This document shows positions 6,328-6,910 of a DNA stretch of 6,910 nucleotides, one piece after another (position 1 is the stretch's first letter; each line of letters opens with the position of its first letter). Position numbers and translations under genes: made by a program. The notes under the pieces are model-generated. The model ran no database searches. It had not been told where the DNA came from and saw nothing but the letters and a program-made list of their open reading frames with translations. Location: positions 1-6,910 of the forward strand of contig URVS01000074.1 in NCBI GenBank assembly GCA_900551385.1, read 5' to 3'. The stretch is from an uncultured Mollicutes bacterium. Its GTDB lineage: Bacteria > Bacillota_I > Bacilli_A > RFN20 > CAG-449.

Positions 6328-6910
6328 ATGTTTAAAAAAGAAAATTTAGATTTGATTAGAGAAAAAATAAAAAAAGACCATTTAAAAGGATATTTAATTG
6401 TTACTGGTGATCCTCATGCTTCTGAATATGCTGGAGAATATTTTTTAGAAGAAAGAAAAAATGCTTGTCCATTTTCTGGTTCTGCTGGACAAGTTTTAAT
6501 TACTTTAAATCATGCATATTTATTTTGTGATGGAAGATATTGGCTACAAGCTGAAAAAGAATTAGCTTCATCTAGTATTGATGTAATGAGAGTAGGAGAC
6601 AAAGACGTTTTAAATTTTGATGAATTTATTAATGAAAATCATATAACACCTTTAGGAATTAATACATTAATGATTTCTGAAAATACATTTAATAAATTTA
6701 TTAATAATGGCATAGAAATTAAAAATGTTGATTATTCACTTGAACATGAAAAAAAATTAAGCAAAGAAAAAATTTATAATATTGATGAAAAATTATTTTC
6801 TTTATCATATTTAGAAAAAATAAATCAAATAGAAGAAAAATTGAAAAAAAATCATGCTGAAGCTAATTTAGTTACAACATTAGATGATATAGCTTGGATA
6901 TTAAATATTA
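6328..6910 (+). CDS. M24B Xaa-Pro aminopeptidase, N-terminal part (3' partial)
   Basis: The ATG at 6328 follows AAAGGAG (6312-6318), which lies within the end of trmL. The frame stays open to the window edge, giving 194 residues. They match the creatinase-type N-terminal domain of Xaa-Pro aminopeptidase (PepP/YpdF-like): 'GDPHASEYAGEYFLEER' (27-43), 'FSGSAGQVLIT' (49-59), 'CDGRYWLQAEKEL' (67-79) and 'LDDIAWILNI' (185-194), the last corresponding to the family's 'AWLLNIRG'. Enzymes of this family remove an N-terminal residue preceding proline, using two metal ions bound in a C-terminal pita-bread domain. That catalytic domain lies beyond this window, so its metal ligands cannot be checked. It is cotranscribed with trmL, judging by the 6-base gap and lack of a terminator. 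A length of about 590 residues would indicate the three-domain form, which has two creatinase-like domains; 350-450 would indicate the shorter form. The residue 140-190 region hints at the longer one. Confidence 0.9.
   Translation, partial: MFKKENLDLIREKIKKDHLKGYLIVTGDPHASEYAGEYFLEERKNACPFSGSAGQVLITLNHAYLFCDGRYWLQAEKELASSSIDVMRVGDKDVLNFDEFINENHITPLGINTLMISENTFNKFINNGIEIKNVDYSLEHEKKLSKEKIYNIDEKLFSLSYLEKINQIEEKLKKNHAEANLVTTLDDIAWILNI

Noticed and set aside
1..6910. Mycoplasma-type code with TGA as tryptophan
   Set aside because: Conserved tryptophans in several proteins (for example the LCWA of the C1 protease) are TGG and no in-frame TGA interrupts any gene. In a code-4 genome this AT-rich, most Trp codons would be TGA.

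Overview
The window is strongly AT-rich (about three quarters A+T by eye). All five stop codons visible are TAA, and tryptophan is encoded by TGG, so the standard bacterial code applies. Purine-rich Shine-Dalgarno sequences precede most genes. Together with the protein families this points to a low-GC Bacillota-type bacterium, possibly one of the uncultured gut Bacilli lineages near the Mollicutes branch. The exact lineage is an inference.

Left part (1-2219, plus strand): the window opens inside a large gene with no start in view. It encodes an Ig-like domain of the kind I associate with phage tail or minor structural proteins, followed by a complete M6-type (immune inhibitor A-like) zinc metalloprotease domain. 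The gene ends at a strong intrinsic terminator. A small SleB/CwlJ-family cell-wall hydrolase follows. A tail-like protein next to a wall hydrolase could be the distal end of a prophage or of a phage-derived tail element, with the protease as an unusual tail-fibre payload. No integrase, holin, capsid gene or attachment site is in view to prove this.

Middle (2274-5748): a MATE-family multidrug/sodium antiporter gene has its own putative promoter. Its 3' end overlaps by 24 bp the end of a convergent minus-strand gene for a secreted papain-like (C1) cysteine protease. That protease carries a lectin-like domain, two related Ig-like repeats, a possible third module and a C-terminal membrane anchor. 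It is the only gene here without a recognisable Shine-Dalgarno, and TATAAT boxes sit almost directly against its start codon.

Right part (5751-6910, plus strand): a divergent promoter drives a compact housekeeping operon of trmL (tRNA wobble-base 2'-O-methyltransferase) and, 6 bp downstream, the 5' part of an M24B Xaa-Pro aminopeptidase gene that runs off the window. No RNA genes, CRISPR arrays or insertion sequences were found. No intergenic gap exceeds about 110 bases.
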